Virus record (IMG/VR): IMGVR_UViG_3300023481_000008
Coordinates: 1 to 30,550 of that record
Direction: 5' to 3' (one strand)
DNA: 30,550 nt
Origin: a virus
Made by a program: the position numbers and the translations under genes. Shown in pieces: positions 4,473-13,321 of the stretch (within the stretch, counting starts at the first letter, position 1; each line of letters starts with the position of its first letter). The notes under the pieces were generated by a model that was given only the letters and a program-made list of their open reading frames with translations, searched no databases and was not told where the DNA came from.

Positions 4473-5874
4473 AGACTTTAGACCTTTTCCTGCTCAGGTT
4501 GAAGTGGCGCGTGCTGTATTTGTTCGTGGGTGCAGAGTTATTTTTTTGAGGTGCGGTAGGGGGTGGAGCAAGACCACGACTGCTGTGTGGATAGCGAGTA
4601 AGTTTGCATTGGAGAAGCAGGGAAGTTTTGTATTGCATTTAATGCCTCAGTTAAAGCAGGTGAGGAAGAATGTATGGCGAAGGAAGTTATATGAGAAGTT
4701 CATAATTCCTGAGTTCATAAAGAAGAAGAATGATGCAGATACGTATTTCGAGTTATTCCATGGCAGTCATATTGAGTTAGACGGTAGTGATAATTTCGAC
4801 GCCCATCGAGGATTGATTGATCTTGACTTAGTGATTGCGGATGAGTATGCGGATTTTAGTCCAGAGTGGATAGATGTGATGTTTCCTAATGTGGGTAAGA
4901 GCGGGGGCACTATTCTTTTTCTGGGCACTCCTCCGAGGTTTCCTAAATTGATGAATGGGAAGGACCATCATTACGTATTGTGGGACAGGCAGTGTCGGGC
5001 GTGGATGAAGAGAGATCCTAGTAAGTTCTTCTGGTCGCATTTACCTACAAGTTCTAATCCTTATTATTCTAAACAATTTCTAATAGATGAGAAGTATAGA
5101 CTTGAATCAATTGGGATGGGCTATCGGTATGAGCGGGAGTATTTAGCTAATATTGTAATTGGTTCTTCTAGGGTTATTTTCAAAACGTTTTCAGAAGCAA
5201 AGCATATGGTTCCGCATGAGGACTTAATGAACAGGTTGTGGGAAATGGGAGATGACTTTGAGTATTATGCGATATGCGATCCGGGAACCACTACTAGTGC
5301 TTTTGCAGTGCTTTTCATGGCCGTTGATACTAAGCATTCTCGGGTAGCTTTTTTAGATGAGATTTATGAGACGGATCAGGCGAATAAGACGGTTAAGAAT
5401 ATCGTTTCGGGAATGGAAGAGGCTTGTAATGACCTTACTCCCGGCAAGCCTTTAGGGGCGTGGAACGTATATTATGATAATGCTGCTGCTTGGTTTGGGG
5501 CTGAGGTGAGCAATAACTATGAGTATTCGTTTATTCCCACTGTTAAGAGGGTGGGGGATAAGGAGGATGGGATTGGATTATTGCAAGAGGTGTTTAAGAA
5601 AGAGGGAAAGATTGTTAGTGATAGGTGTGAGAACTTTGCTTTAGAGCTGATTAATTACAGGACTGACGACAAAGGAAGATTGATTAAAGACGCTGACCAT
5701 TTGATTGATGCTGCAAGGTATGGATTAAATGCTTCTGGTTTTCAGCTTGAGGGGAAAGTGGTTGAGGGGCAGGAATTTTTGGAACTTGATACGCCTTGGG
5801 ACAGAATGATTAAGAGAGTGGAAGGAGAGACCAGTGGACAAGATTGGACAAGAGGAATCATTAACATCCATTAG
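4426..5874 (+). CDS. terL: Terminase large subunit (packaging ATPase/nuclease)
   Basis: This encodes 482 residues from ATG 4426; a GTG at 4372 would add 18 residues but overlaps the previous gene by 101 nt. The ATPase half has a Walker A-type loop GRGWSKTT (44-51), Walker B LDLVIADE (133-140) with the catalytic glutamate, and coupling motif LGTP (166-169). The RNase H-like nuclease half has ICDPGTT (D285), YYDNA (D351) and ADHLIDAARY (D424, D428), giving the acidic metal-binding set. It docks on the portal, translocates DNA into the procapsid and cuts concatemers. Length and motif order are normal, so it looks complete and active. Its last 41 nt overlap the next gene. Confidence 0.93.
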   Translation: MTPKQLREAIQCSLHRDFRPFPAQVEVARAVFVRGCRVIFLRCGRGWSKTTTAVWIASKFALEKQGSFVLHLMPQLKQVRKNVWRRKLYEKFIIPEFIKKKNDADTYFELFHGSHIELDGSDNFDAHRGLIDLDLVIADEYADFSPEWIDVMFPNVGKSGGTILFLGTPPRFPKLMNGKDHHYVLWDRQCRAWMKRDPSKFFWSHLPTSSNPYYSKQFLIDEKYRLESIGMGYRYEREYLANIVIGSSRVIFKTFSEAKHMVPHEDLMNRLWEMGDDFEYYAICDPGTTTSAFAVLFMAVDTKHSRVAFLDEIYETDQANKTVKNIVSGMEEACNDLTPGKPLGAWNVYYDNAAAWFGAEVSNNYEYSFIPTVKRVGDKEDGIGLLQEVFKKEGKIVSDRCENFALELINYRTDDKGRLIKDADHLIDAARYGLNASGFQLEGKVVEGQEFLELDTPWDRMIKRVEGETSGQDWTRGIINIH

Positions 5875-6118
5875 GATTGAGGTTGCTGAGTTAAGAGGAA
5901 GAGTGGAGGAGCTTAGTAAGTTTGTTATGCATAAAGACATTCCTGGGCACGCTCCAGGGGGCCTAGCTTCTCCGACCTTCGGGGCCGCTGTTCCGTCCTT
6001 TGCTACTACTGAATCGATAGCTGCCCAAATGGCCGAGGAAGGGAATAAGGAAGAGGATTTATTGTCTAAGGAATTTTTAAGCTCAGTATATTTAATTAAG
6101 GATAATCCTAATGGCTGA
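5834..6118 (+). CDS. Small coiled-coil protein between terminase and portal
   Basis: This encodes 94 residues from a GTG start at 5834, chosen for GAAGGAGAG ending 4-5 nt upstream. Residues 9-33 form a short heptad helix (IRIEVAELRGRVEELSKFVM), followed by a Gly/Pro/Ala-rich linker and a second acidic helix. It overlaps the terminase by 41 nt and the portal start by 8 nt, so translation is probably coupled across all three. No family is recognised. The position suggests a small head-assembly or packaging accessory protein. Confidence 0.65.
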   Translation: MDKIGQEESLTSIRIEVAELRGRVEELSKFVMHKDIPGHAPGGLASPTFGAAVPSFATTESIAAQMAEEGNKEEDLLSKEFLSSVYLIKDNPNG

Positions 6119-8207
6119 TATTTTAGATTTAGAGACATTCGGTGGTTCTCAGTTTGGAAAAACAAATCCTCCTCTTTGGACTGTTAAGCACAAGAAGGGA
6201 AAGGATAAGAATTATTTAGAGTGGTTAAAGAATGAATACAACCAAAGGATGGTGGATAATGCGAGACGAGCAAGTGTTCAGTTTCGTAATTCTCTTTTAT
6301 ATGAGGGCTTGCAGTATACTGGAATGTTTTCAAGCATTAGGGGAGATGAGGCCCTCATGCCCTCTACGTTGCCGAAGGGGTTTAGTCCTGTAAATGTGAA
6401 TGAGTTGTTTGATACTGTCCAACAGAGAAGCGCAAAGTTATCTCAATTTAATATCACAACGATTCCGATTCCTCATTCGAATGAGCATAGTGACAGGGAA
6501 GGGGCGAAAGTTGTTGAGCAGTTATTTGAAACGATTAAATATAATAATAATATGCGAAGGTTGTATCGGGAGATGGTGGAGGACGCTGTTGTTTTTGCGT
6601 ATTCTTTTATTCTCACGTTATGGGATAAAGATAGAAGTAATATTGACGAGAGGTGGTTAGCGGCGAAGAAGAAAGCGGGGGACAAGAAGTTTAAGATAGA
6701 ATTAGAAGGGGAGGTTTACAATCAAGATGAGCCTAGAAGGATTGGCGATATTAGGTATAGCAGGCCTTTACCTTGGTCTGTTATTTTGGATGATGGCGGA
6801 TTAGGGCCCGAAGACTGTATGCATATGATATTGCCCAAGTGGGTGCATATAGATGAAGTGAAATTTGATTATCCTAAGCTTGCGAGTAAGATTACTGCTG
6901 AAAGCAATGCGATGTATTTTGACGTAGATACGTATTCATCGAGGAAGTTAGCGGATCATGTGTTGGTGCTTGAGGTGTTTGCAAGGAATTCCAGGTTTTT
7001 AAATGATGGTTTGTATTTCAAGGCCACACCAAGTGTTATGCTGGAGCCTCCGACGGAGAGTCCTTACCCTAGATTTGAAGCAAGTCCTTGGGGGAATCTT
7101 CCTATTGAGTGGTTGACTGATATTGACCTTAGAAGGAAGTTCTATCCGATAAGTTCTTTTCAGATTCTAGGGCCATTACAGCACTTAGAGAATCAGATTT
7201 TCTCTAAGTTCAAAGAGAATATTATGTTAAACATGCATCCTAAGATGCTTATTCCAAAGCAGAGTGGGATGCAGCAGGTGCTTGCAAACTCAGCAATGAA
7301 TTATATTTACAATGCTCCTTTCAAGCCTGAGTTAATGAGCATGAATTCCATTCCACCGGAAGGATTTAAGATTGCTGAATTAGTTGCAGGAAAGATTACA
7401 CAACTGCAAGGGCTTCAAGGAATTTCGAAAGGGGAGATAGGTCCTAATATTAGAAGCGGAAAGCAGATTAGTTTATTACAAGAGCTTGAGAGTGTAAGAA
7501 GCACGCCCGTTACACAAAAGAAAAATGATTTAGTTGTTGCGGTCGACAAAAAGACTCTTTCTATTATTGGCAAGTTTTACAGAGAGAATGATAAGAGGCT
7601 GTTATTTATCTTAGGGAAGGACAAGAAGTTTTTGGTGGAGAGTTTCAAGCATAGTGTGTTGAATAAGAGTTATGATGTAAGGATGTTGCAGGCTGATGCG
7701 TTCCCTGAGAGCCCTAGCGCAAGGTTAGAGGTGATTGATAACTTAACGCAGAATCCTAATTTCTTTTCTCTTCTTGAGCCTGAGCAGTGGGCGCAGATTG
7801 CGGATCTAAAAGCTCCTGAAAGATTTAATGATATTGTGACTGTATCGGTGAATAAGGCTGAGTGGGAGAACGTTCAGTTCATTGAGGGAAAAACTCCACC
7901 GTTGCCGACGGACGAGGATGATCATATTATTCATTGGAGGGTATTGATGACTGTCATGCGGGGGCAGAACTTTCTTAAGTTCTCGAAGAAGGTTCAAGAG
8001 GCAATGCGGGATCATTTATTGGTGCATGAGGATATTATGATGAGAACGTTAAGGGTGCATCAGAATCCTGTTTATGCAGAGAAGCTTGCCAAGCTGGAAG
8101 CCTTTCCCGTTAGCTTTACGAATCCAGATCCAGAATTATCAGCAGAGCAACAAGCACAAGCGCAGCAAGCGCAAGCACCACAAGCACCACAGACGGGAGG
8201 ACAATAA
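6111..8207 (+). CDS. Portal protein (head-tail connector)
   Basis: This encodes 698 residues, within the range of podovirus portals. It starts with a polar arm and a helical region (ARRASVQFRNSLLYEG). A mixed central wing domain follows. The conserved-type connector region is ILGPLQHLENQIF, then LNMHPKMLIPK, then QGLQGISKGEIGPN with SGKQISLLQELESVRSTP, the long tunnel helix of portals. The C-terminus ends in a Gln/Ala/Pro tail. A dodecamer would form the DNA tunnel at one capsid vertex, binding terminase during packaging and the adaptor later. The order terminase, portal, scaffold, capsid supports the call. Bases 7793-7833 recur exactly, inverted, at 1908-1948. Confidence 0.88.
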   Translation: MADILDLETFGGSQFGKTNPPLWTVKHKKGKDKNYLEWLKNEYNQRMVDNARRASVQFRNSLLYEGLQYTGMFSSIRGDEALMPSTLPKGFSPVNVNELFDTVQQRSAKLSQFNITTIPIPHSNEHSDREGAKVVEQLFETIKYNNNMRRLYREMVEDAVVFAYSFILTLWDKDRSNIDERWLAAKKKAGDKKFKIELEGEVYNQDEPRRIGDIRYSRPLPWSVILDDGGLGPEDCMHMILPKWVHIDEVKFDYPKLASKITAESNAMYFDVDTYSSRKLADHVLVLEVFARNSRFLNDGLYFKATPSVMLEPPTESPYPRFEASPWGNLPIEWLTDIDLRRKFYPISSFQILGPLQHLENQIFSKFKENIMLNMHPKMLIPKQSGMQQVLANSAMNYIYNAPFKPELMSMNSIPPEGFKIAELVAGKITQLQGLQGISKGEIGPNIRSGKQISLLQELESVRSTPVTQKKNDLVVAVDKKTLSIIGKFYRENDKRLLFILGKDKKFLVESFKHSVLNKSYDVRMLQADAFPESPSARLEVIDNLTQNPNFFSLLEPEQWAQIADLKAPERFNDIVTVSVNKAEWENVQFIEGKTPPLPTDEDDHIIHWRVLMTVMRGQNFLKFSKKVQEAMRDHLLVHEDIMMRTLRVHQNPVYAEKLAKLEAFPVSFTNPDPELSAEQQAQAQQAQAPQAPQTGGQ

Positions 8208-9476
8208 ATGACAGAAGAAGCAGGGGCAGAAGAGCTACAGGAAGAGAAAGCTGAAGAAAAGCAAGCGCAAGAAGAAAGCACTGAAGCCGATTGGGTGGAA
8301 GCAGAGGAAGATGACTTGCTTCCTAAGAGCTATCGAGAGGCTATTAAAAATGCAGGACGAAATCATAGCGAAGAAGAAAAGAAAGAAGAAGGTCAGGCAG
8401 ATGAAGAAGTCCTCGACCTTACGCCGGGAAAAGAAGCGACTGAGGCTGAAGATGAAAAGACAGAAGAAGCTGAGTATGTCGATCTCGGAGAAGGGAAAAA
8501 AGCCCTTAAATCAGAGGTTATTGAAGCCTTTAACAAGCTTGATACCCGCTATGGAACGCTAGGCCAGCAAGAAGAGGCTTTAAAGCAGAAACTTGCTGAG
8601 TTTAGTGAGAATAAGAAGCAGGTTGATCAACAATACAAGATTGCAGGTGATTTTCTTTCTTCTTTGACTAAGAGTGTTCAGAGCGGAGATCCGAATGGCC
8701 TGATTGAGCTTCTTGCTTCTTATACTGACGTAGATGAAGAGGAATTTGCTAAAAATCTCTATACCTCCGTCCTGGAAGAGGCTCAGAAACGAGAAGAGAT
8801 GACCGATGAGGAATATCAGGCCCTTCGGGAAATAAAGTCTACAAAAAGACAGCAGAAATCCCTAGAAGCCGAAAGGGCTGAGATTGAGAAGCAGAAACAA
8901 GCTTTATTAGATCAACAGAATCAAACTCAGCTTTACAATGAATCCATGACAGCTATTTCTCAAAGCGGCTATTCTCAGCAGCAATTAGAAGCTGCTTGGG
9001 GGGACTTAGAGACCTTGGCTACCCAAGGAAAGCTCACACAGGCCCATGTTGATACCCTGAAGGCCACAGAAGGGGCAGGGAGAGTTAGTGAGGCGGCTAA
9101 ATTTATACAAGCAAGAGAAAATGTATTAAGAGTTGACAAAGTTCTTGATTCTGTGGATAGTGAATTAAAGAAGGATACCAAACTGGTCAACTACCTAGAT
9201 GGTTTACTTAATATTAAGATGCCATTTTCTGTTAGCGACGAAGATTTGGTAGAAATAGCGAAAGGCTATAAGCCTTCATTGGAAGGCGCAAAGCCCGGTT
9301 CTAATGGGATTGGGAAGGATCAAGAAGCCAAGCCTTCAGAAGCGGCCCCGACGGAAGAAAAGAAAGAAGATAATTCTGCCGGGACTAATAACGAAGAGGG
9401 GCGGGTAAAGCCCAAACCAGATGATCCAAGCACTTGGAAGCCGATCTCAGCTAAAGAGCTGATGGACCGCTACTAA
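8208..9476 (+). CDS. Scaffolding protein
   Basis: This encodes 422 residues. The ATG immediately follows the portal stop, with GGGAGGA upstream. It is very acidic and Glu/Lys/Gln-rich, with an unstructured N-terminal 100 residues and long coiled coils (roughly residues 110-150 and 190-250, including KSLEAERAEIEKQKQALLDQ). A short, partly basic C-terminal segment (KPISAKELMDRY) is where scaffolds contact the capsid shell. Composition, size and location between portal and major capsid genes are typical. It would guide procapsid assembly and then leave. Confidence 0.82.
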   Translation: MTEEAGAEELQEEKAEEKQAQEESTEADWVEAEEDDLLPKSYREAIKNAGRNHSEEEKKEEGQADEEVLDLTPGKEATEAEDEKTEEAEYVDLGEGKKALKSEVIEAFNKLDTRYGTLGQQEEALKQKLAEFSENKKQVDQQYKIAGDFLSSLTKSVQSGDPNGLIELLASYTDVDEEEFAKNLYTSVLEEAQKREEMTDEEYQALREIKSTKRQQKSLEAERAEIEKQKQALLDQQNQTQLYNESMTAISQSGYSQQQLEAAWGDLETLATQGKLTQAHVDTLKATEGAGRVSEAAKFIQARENVLRVDKVLDSVDSELKKDTKLVNYLDGLLNIKMPFSVSDEDLVEIAKGYKPSLEGAKPGSNGIGKDQEAKPSEAAPTEEKKEDNSAGTNNEEGRVKPKPDDPSTWKPISAKELMDRY

Positions 9477-9568
9477 GAAAGAAAGAAAGCTAGTAGGCCC
9501 TGACTATCCTGGCCGGGACTGAAAAAGAAGAATCATTCTCATTCATTTTTTAATGGAGATTTTCCCTC

Positions 9569-10801
9569 ATGGCAATTACCTACCAAGGTGCTGCGAATTT
9601 TGCTAATACGACCAGTGATTATTTTCTTCAGGTCTATGATAATTCCAGCAAAGATATTTACGACTCGACATTCCCTTATTTGTCGATGGTCAAGAAAACC
9701 CACAATCACGTTGGTAATCAGTTTGAAGCATTGTTTTCATTGTCCCTTGCGGGCGGAACTGGCTCTGGCGTTCTTCCTGAGCCTACTCAGCATCAAACAA
9801 AGAGAGTAAAGATTGGCCGGAAGTCTATGTATTACAGGCAGAAGGTTGACCGGCAAACTCTTATGGCCGGTGTTGGTGATGGTGTTTTTGAGGACATGGC
9901 TGCATTGATGGCAAAACGCGGTCCTCTTAGCTTTTCCTGGAATATGGAAAGAGCTATGTGGGCGCCTCATGCCATTGATGGCTCAAGTAATGTAGTTGGG
10001 TCAGGAAAGCTTGGAACCATTACTGCTGTTTCTGGAACTAATCCCTATACTCTGACTATTGCTAATGACTGGCTTACGGCTCGTTACGAAGTGGGCAGCT
10101 TGGTTAATATTAAAACCGGGAACACTGCTCAGTTTGAAATCCAGAGTATTCTTCCTGATTCCACTCAAATCACTGTTGAGCGCATTGGTGGAAGTCAGGT
10201 TCCTGCCGGCACGGATGAAATATTCATGCAGGGCTCTGAGGACAACGATCCGATTGGTGTTTACGGAGCTGCTGAACTTGCGAGTGGCGAATCTATTTAC
10301 ACACAAGCTCACGCTTGGAGATGGCAGCCAACCAGACTTAATGCAAACTCGGCTGGTATTACTACCGAGCTTATTGATGAGTTGGTGCATGGCATGGTTG
10401 ATATGGCCGGGAGAGAAGCAGCCCCAACGCATCTATGGTGTCATTCCACTCAGTGGCGGAAAATTGCTGCCCAGATGGAAGATACGAAAGATATTCAGAT
10501 GATTCCGCCTCGGAGAAAGGTCGAGGGAGTGCTTGGGTTTTCTTCCCTCAGCTATAAACATCCTTACGGGGAAGCCCCGATAATGGTAAGTAATTTCATT
10601 CCAAAGGATGATTTAATTGCTATTCGGATGTCTAAAGCAGAGATTATGCATGCCCCTGGATTTGGCTGGATGAAAGACACTGCTGGCACTATTTGGTTTC
10701 CGTATCAAGAGGAAGATGCTTTACAAGGTCGCTACGGCGGATATATGGAGCATGTTTTGCCGCCTGCTTATGTTGCGCAGCTTCATACTCTTGCTACATA
10801 A
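9569..10801 (+). CDS. Major capsid protein
   Basis: This encodes 410 residues, preceded by GGAGA at suitable spacing in the only sizeable gap of the head block. The N-terminus is a helical arm (YQGAANFANTTSDYFLQVY). An extended loop region follows, with VDRQTLMAGVGDG and WNMERAMW. A beta insertion spans about 145-215. The C-terminal half contains a helix-rich domain (TTELIDELVHGMVDMAG, W-C-H-S-T-Q-W) and ends with GGYMEHVLPP. This pattern fits an HK97-fold coat protein of the type common in podoviruses. It follows the scaffold gene and precedes a strong terminator, as expected for the most abundant virion protein. Confidence 0.87.
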   Translation: MAITYQGAANFANTTSDYFLQVYDNSSKDIYDSTFPYLSMVKKTHNHVGNQFEALFSLSLAGGTGSGVLPEPTQHQTKRVKIGRKSMYYRQKVDRQTLMAGVGDGVFEDMAALMAKRGPLSFSWNMERAMWAPHAIDGSSNVVGSGKLGTITAVSGTNPYTLTIANDWLTARYEVGSLVNIKTGNTAQFEIQSILPDSTQITVERIGGSQVPAGTDEIFMQGSEDNDPIGVYGAAELASGESIYTQAHAWRWQPTRLNANSAGITTELIDELVHGMVDMAGREAAPTHLWCHSTQWRKIAAQMEDTKDIQMIPPRRKVEGVLGFSSLSYKHPYGEAPIMVSNFIPKDDLIAIRMSKAEIMHAPGFGWMKDTAGTIWFPYQEEDALQGRYGGYMEHVLPPAYVAQLHTLAT

Positions 10802-10835
10802 GAAGAAAGAGATTTCTCGTTGATTGCTCATTTTC

Positions 10836-10881
10836 CCTTGCGGAGCTTTGTTTGGTGGCTCTGCTCCGCAAGGTTTTTTTT
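10836..10881 (+). terminator. Strong intrinsic terminator after the capsid gene
   Basis: A perfect 11-bp stem, CCTTGCGGAGC (10836-10846) with GCTCCGCAAGG (10863-10873), has a 16-nt loop and is followed by eight T (10874-10881). It lies 35 nt after the major capsid stop. Placement matches the T7 terminator after gene 10, which lowers downstream transcription relative to the capsid gene. Confidence 0.92.
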
Positions 10882-10917
10882 CTCACTGAAGTTCGTTTTC
10901 TCACTGAAGTTCGTTTT
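10882..10917 (+). repeat. Perfect 18-nt tandem repeat after the terminator
   Basis: CTCACTGAAGTTCGTTTT occurs at 10882-10899 and again at 10900-10917 without mismatch. It sits between the terminator and the ribosome site of the next gene. It may be a slippage product or a doubled protein- or promoter-binding site; no -35/-10 pair is apparent. Confidence 0.9.
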
Positions 10918-10951
10918 ACTCGCGGCTCGTTAAAATAAGGAGAGCTTAAAT

Positions 10952-11974
10952 ATGCGTCGTCCAATAAGAAGTCCTTTACTTGGTATCCGAGTAATTGCAT
11001 TAAAAGTTAATATTGATACGAACACGGCAACAAGTTCTGTCTTGATTGGGAATGATGATATTAAATCCATTTCCTATGTCTCGACAGGAATTCTTGATGT
11101 TACTTTCTTTCATCCCTTTTTCGAAACCCCGATAGTTCTTGGTAATTCCATTACGTTAGCTGAACGGGCTTGTGGATTAAGAGGAGCTAATACGACTCGC
11201 ACTGGAGCAAGGTTCACTCTTACTGACGCAGCCGGAACTGCTACTGACGGAGATGCTTATTTCTTAATCATTGGAAGAGACTCCCAGTTTACAGATGCCT
11301 TTAATAAGCGAGTTGCTGATGTTAAGGGAACAAGAGTTAATCCGAGGGAGCTGTTGTTCCACGTAGATGGAACCGGAACTGCTGCAATCATAAATGGTAA
11401 GTATGATGCCACGTTAACTGATAACGGCACAGGCAATTACACCCTTACTTTTGATACCAATTTTTCTTCCGTTCCCATTGTAGTTGGATGCGCAACCGGA
11501 ACTGAAGCGAGTCTTGCGGTCACTGCTGCTTCTGTTTCTTCAGTCACGGTTAAAACCACTGACGCTGGAGGCAATGCTGCTGATACTGATTTTTATTTAT
11601 GGGTTAAGGGATGGGATTCAACGAGTGAGCATGGAAGACTGCGAAGAACGTTAAAAAGCACGCAGCGGAGATGCGGCTTGCTTCCTTTTCAGATTACTTA
11701 TGCAGCGGGGGTTCCTTCAGCAACGCTAGGAACAAAACTCGCGGCATCTGTTGATGATGATGGGACAGGTAACTTCGGTGTTAACTTTGCTCATTTATGG
11801 AAGCGAGCTGATTCAGTAGCCATTGCCTGTGCAAGTCAAGTTGCAGGAAGCTTTGCACACGTTGTGGCGAGCGCCACGAGTGCGGAGGTGGATGTGGTAG
11901 ACAATGGCGGAACTGCTCAAGATGAATCTGTGGACTTAGTTGTTTTTACTTTCGACACCCCCGACCAGACTTAA
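10952..11974 (+). CDS. Three-domain beta-rich virion protein (decoration or fibre candidate)
   Basis: This encodes 340 residues, with AAGGAGAG 7 nt before the ATG. The chain is three tandem repeats of about 100 residues (roughly 16-120, 128-230, 240-340). Each has a strand hairpin, a core like GTGNYTLTFDTNFSSVPIVV (residues about 158-177, clearest in repeat 2), a small-residue strand pair, and an end such as DTDFYLWVKGWD or ESVDLVVFTFD. The pattern is all-beta and resembles small beta-sandwich modules of phage fibres and capsid decorations. It is the first gene after the capsid gene, so head decoration is favoured. No enzyme motif is seen. Confidence 0.6.
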   Translation: MRRPIRSPLLGIRVIALKVNIDTNTATSSVLIGNDDIKSISYVSTGILDVTFFHPFFETPIVLGNSITLAERACGLRGANTTRTGARFTLTDAAGTATDGDAYFLIIGRDSQFTDAFNKRVADVKGTRVNPRELLFHVDGTGTAAIINGKYDATLTDNGTGNYTLTFDTNFSSVPIVVGCATGTEASLAVTAASVSSVTVKTTDAGGNAADTDFYLWVKGWDSTSEHGRLRRTLKSTQRRCGLLPFQITYAAGVPSATLGTKLAASVDDDGTGNFGVNFAHLWKRADSVAIACASQVAGSFAHVVASATSAEVDVVDNGGTAQDESVDLVVFTFDTPDQT

Positions 11975-11983
11975 GGATGAAAC

Positions 11984-12355
11984 ATGAATAACGGATGCAC
12001 ACGAAGGATTGAAGTATATAGCGCGGCTGGAATCACAGCTTCGGCGGATACTGCAAGGATTGCCATTCCTTCCGGAGTTTCTAATTTCTACATAAAGACA
12101 ACGTTAACCGAGACGGCTGCGGGCGGTGTTACTGTCACGCTTAAAGGGAATGAACTAGATTCCATTACAGATGCTTTTACGATAGATACCTTAGGGGGAG
12201 CGCAGACCGGAGATAATGTAGACCGGGCATTTCGAGCAGCTTTAAGCACAGTGAATCAAGAAGTTCTTCCTCAGTGGGTATATCTGAATATTGCGAGCAT
12301 TACTGGAACGTGGACTATTCTTTGTGAGATTTGGTATGGGCGATTAGGGAACTAG
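11984..12355 (+). CDS. Small beta-rich virion protein of unknown role
   Basis: This encodes 123 residues in the head-gene block, 9 nt after the previous stop. It is Thr/Ala/Gly-rich with alternating hydrophobic strands (TARIAIP, NFYIKTTL, GVTVTLKGN) and a C-terminal WVYLNIASITGTWTILCE. It has no signal, membrane segment or catalytic motif. The profile fits a small capsid-surface or adaptor protein. No specific family is recognised. Confidence 0.55.
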   Translation: MNNGCTRRIEVYSAAGITASADTARIAIPSGVSNFYIKTTLTETAAGGVTVTLKGNELDSITDAFTIDTLGGAQTGDNVDRAFRAALSTVNQEVLPQWVYLNIASITGTWTILCEIWYGRLGN

Positions 12356-12364
12356 GTAAAGGCT

Positions 12365-12655
12365 ATGCAGAATACTATTGATGCGCTTAGCACAATTGGA
12401 AGCGGGCAAAAGAATGTTACGACAGCAGGAACTCAATTAGTTCTTGCAGGTAATGTGAAATGCGGAACTGTTGTGATTAAAGCTCTCGCAGCTAATACCG
12501 GAAAAATTTACGTAGGGGATTCTACAGTGAGCAGCACGACTGGATTTATCCTAGATGCAGGAGAAACGATTTCTTTTGACATTGATAATCTATCGGATAT
12601 TTATATTGATAGTTCAGTTAACGGAGAGGGCGTGAGTTATGTTTATCTTGCTTAG
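12365..12655 (+). CDS. Small beta-sandwich structural protein
   Basis: This encodes 96 residues. The sequence has regular strands: GTQLVLAG, CGTVVIKALAANTGKIYVGD, and GFILDAGETISFDIDNLSDIY. This A-x-x-x-N-x-G-x-I-Y-V-G followed by G-x-x-L-x-A-G-E-x-x-x-F layout is familiar from small phage structural proteins between capsid and tail genes. It probably sits on the virion surface. Spacing to both neighbours is about 10 nt, consistent with one operon. Confidence 0.6.
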   Translation: MQNTIDALSTIGSGQKNVTTAGTQLVLAGNVKCGTVVIKALAANTGKIYVGDSTVSSTTGFILDAGETISFDIDNLSDIYIDSSVNGEGVSYVYLA

Positions 12656-12666
12656 AGAGGGATGTT

Positions 12667-13038
12667 ATGTCTAGGGCATTTGCATCAAGCGCAGGAGGCG
12701 GCGGAGGGTTGTCCGTTTTTGACTGGACAACAACGGAGCAGACCTATCCACATTGGACTTATAGGGGGGCAGTTGTTTATGCAAAGCTAGTTGCTGCGAC
12801 ATTACCAAACGCCACATCAACTTTTACAAACCACAGCATCACCAACCTTGATTTAGTGCTTGATTATTGGGGGGAGTTTTCGGATGGGACTAACGCAAGA
12901 AAGATTCCTTATATTAGTTCGTCTATTACCAGTAGCATAGATATGTTTGTCAATAAAACGCAATTTCGTTTAAACACTGCCACGGATTGGTCGGCTTATT
13001 CGGGGCATATTTTTCTTTTATACACAAAGACTGCATAG
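12667..13038 (+). CDS. Small virion-associated protein of unknown role
   Basis: This encodes 123 residues. A flexible Ser/Ala/Gly N-terminus (with GGGGG at 11-15) is followed by an aromatic-rich beta domain (WTTTEQTYPHWTYRG, NLDLVLDYWGEF) and the ending HIFLLYTKT. It has no membrane or catalytic signature. By position it is the last of four consecutive small structural genes after the capsid gene. Confidence 0.5.
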   Translation: MSRAFASSAGGGGGLSVFDWTTTEQTYPHWTYRGAVVYAKLVAATLPNATSTFTNHSITNLDLVLDYWGEFSDGTNARKIPYISSSITSSIDMFVNKTQFRLNTATDWSAYSGHIFLLYTKTA

Positions 13039-13048
13039 GGATCATAAT

Positions 13049-13318
13049 GTGGCAGCAAGGACACCTGGAAATAGTAGCTTATGTTCTAAAGTTGTGCTCC
13101 TCGGGATTGCTTCTATTGTCGGTATTGCTGGCTGGGCAACTGCTACTCTCTTTGAGCAGTCGACGGAAAGAACAAGAGAAATCAAAACCGTTCTTGAGAG
13201 CGTTAAAAGCATCGCGGACCATGCAGAAGCAAAGTCAAAATGGAATGAATGGCAGTTACGACAAATTAACAACAGACTCAAAGAAATTGAGCGCAAGATA
13301 AACCAAGGAATCAAGTAA
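13049..13318 (+). CDS. Membrane-anchored coiled-coil protein
   Basis: This encodes 89 residues from a GTG start, with AGGG about 8 nt upstream. Residues 15-35 form one membrane helix (VVLLGIASIVGIAGWATATLF), followed by a long charged helix with heptads (IKTVLESVKSIADHAEAKSKW, then IERKINQGIK). The layout is a short N-terminus, one span, then a coiled coil, like an inner-membrane spanin subunit or a small membrane-bound assembly protein. It is far from the lysozyme gene, which weakens the spanin idea. An ATG only 2 nt upstream opens another frame that also encodes a membrane segment. Confidence 0.6.
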   Translation: MAARTPGNSSLCSKVVLLGIASIVGIAGWATATLFEQSTERTREIKTVLESVKSIADHAEAKSKWNEWQLRQINNRLKEIERKINQGIK

Positions 13319-13321
13319 AAC

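Noticed and set aside
9477-9568. Possible hairpin AGT-GGCC / GGCC-ACT between scaffold and capsid genes
   Set aside because: The stem is short and interrupted and no T-run follows. The gap otherwise holds only the capsid gene's ribosome site.
11188-11207. TAATACGACTC, matching the first part of the T7 RNA polymerase promoter
   Set aside because: It lies inside codons for Asn-Thr-Thr-Arg, diverges right after the first 11 bases, and similar AATACGA strings occur at other coding sites. No phage RNA polymerase gene is visible.
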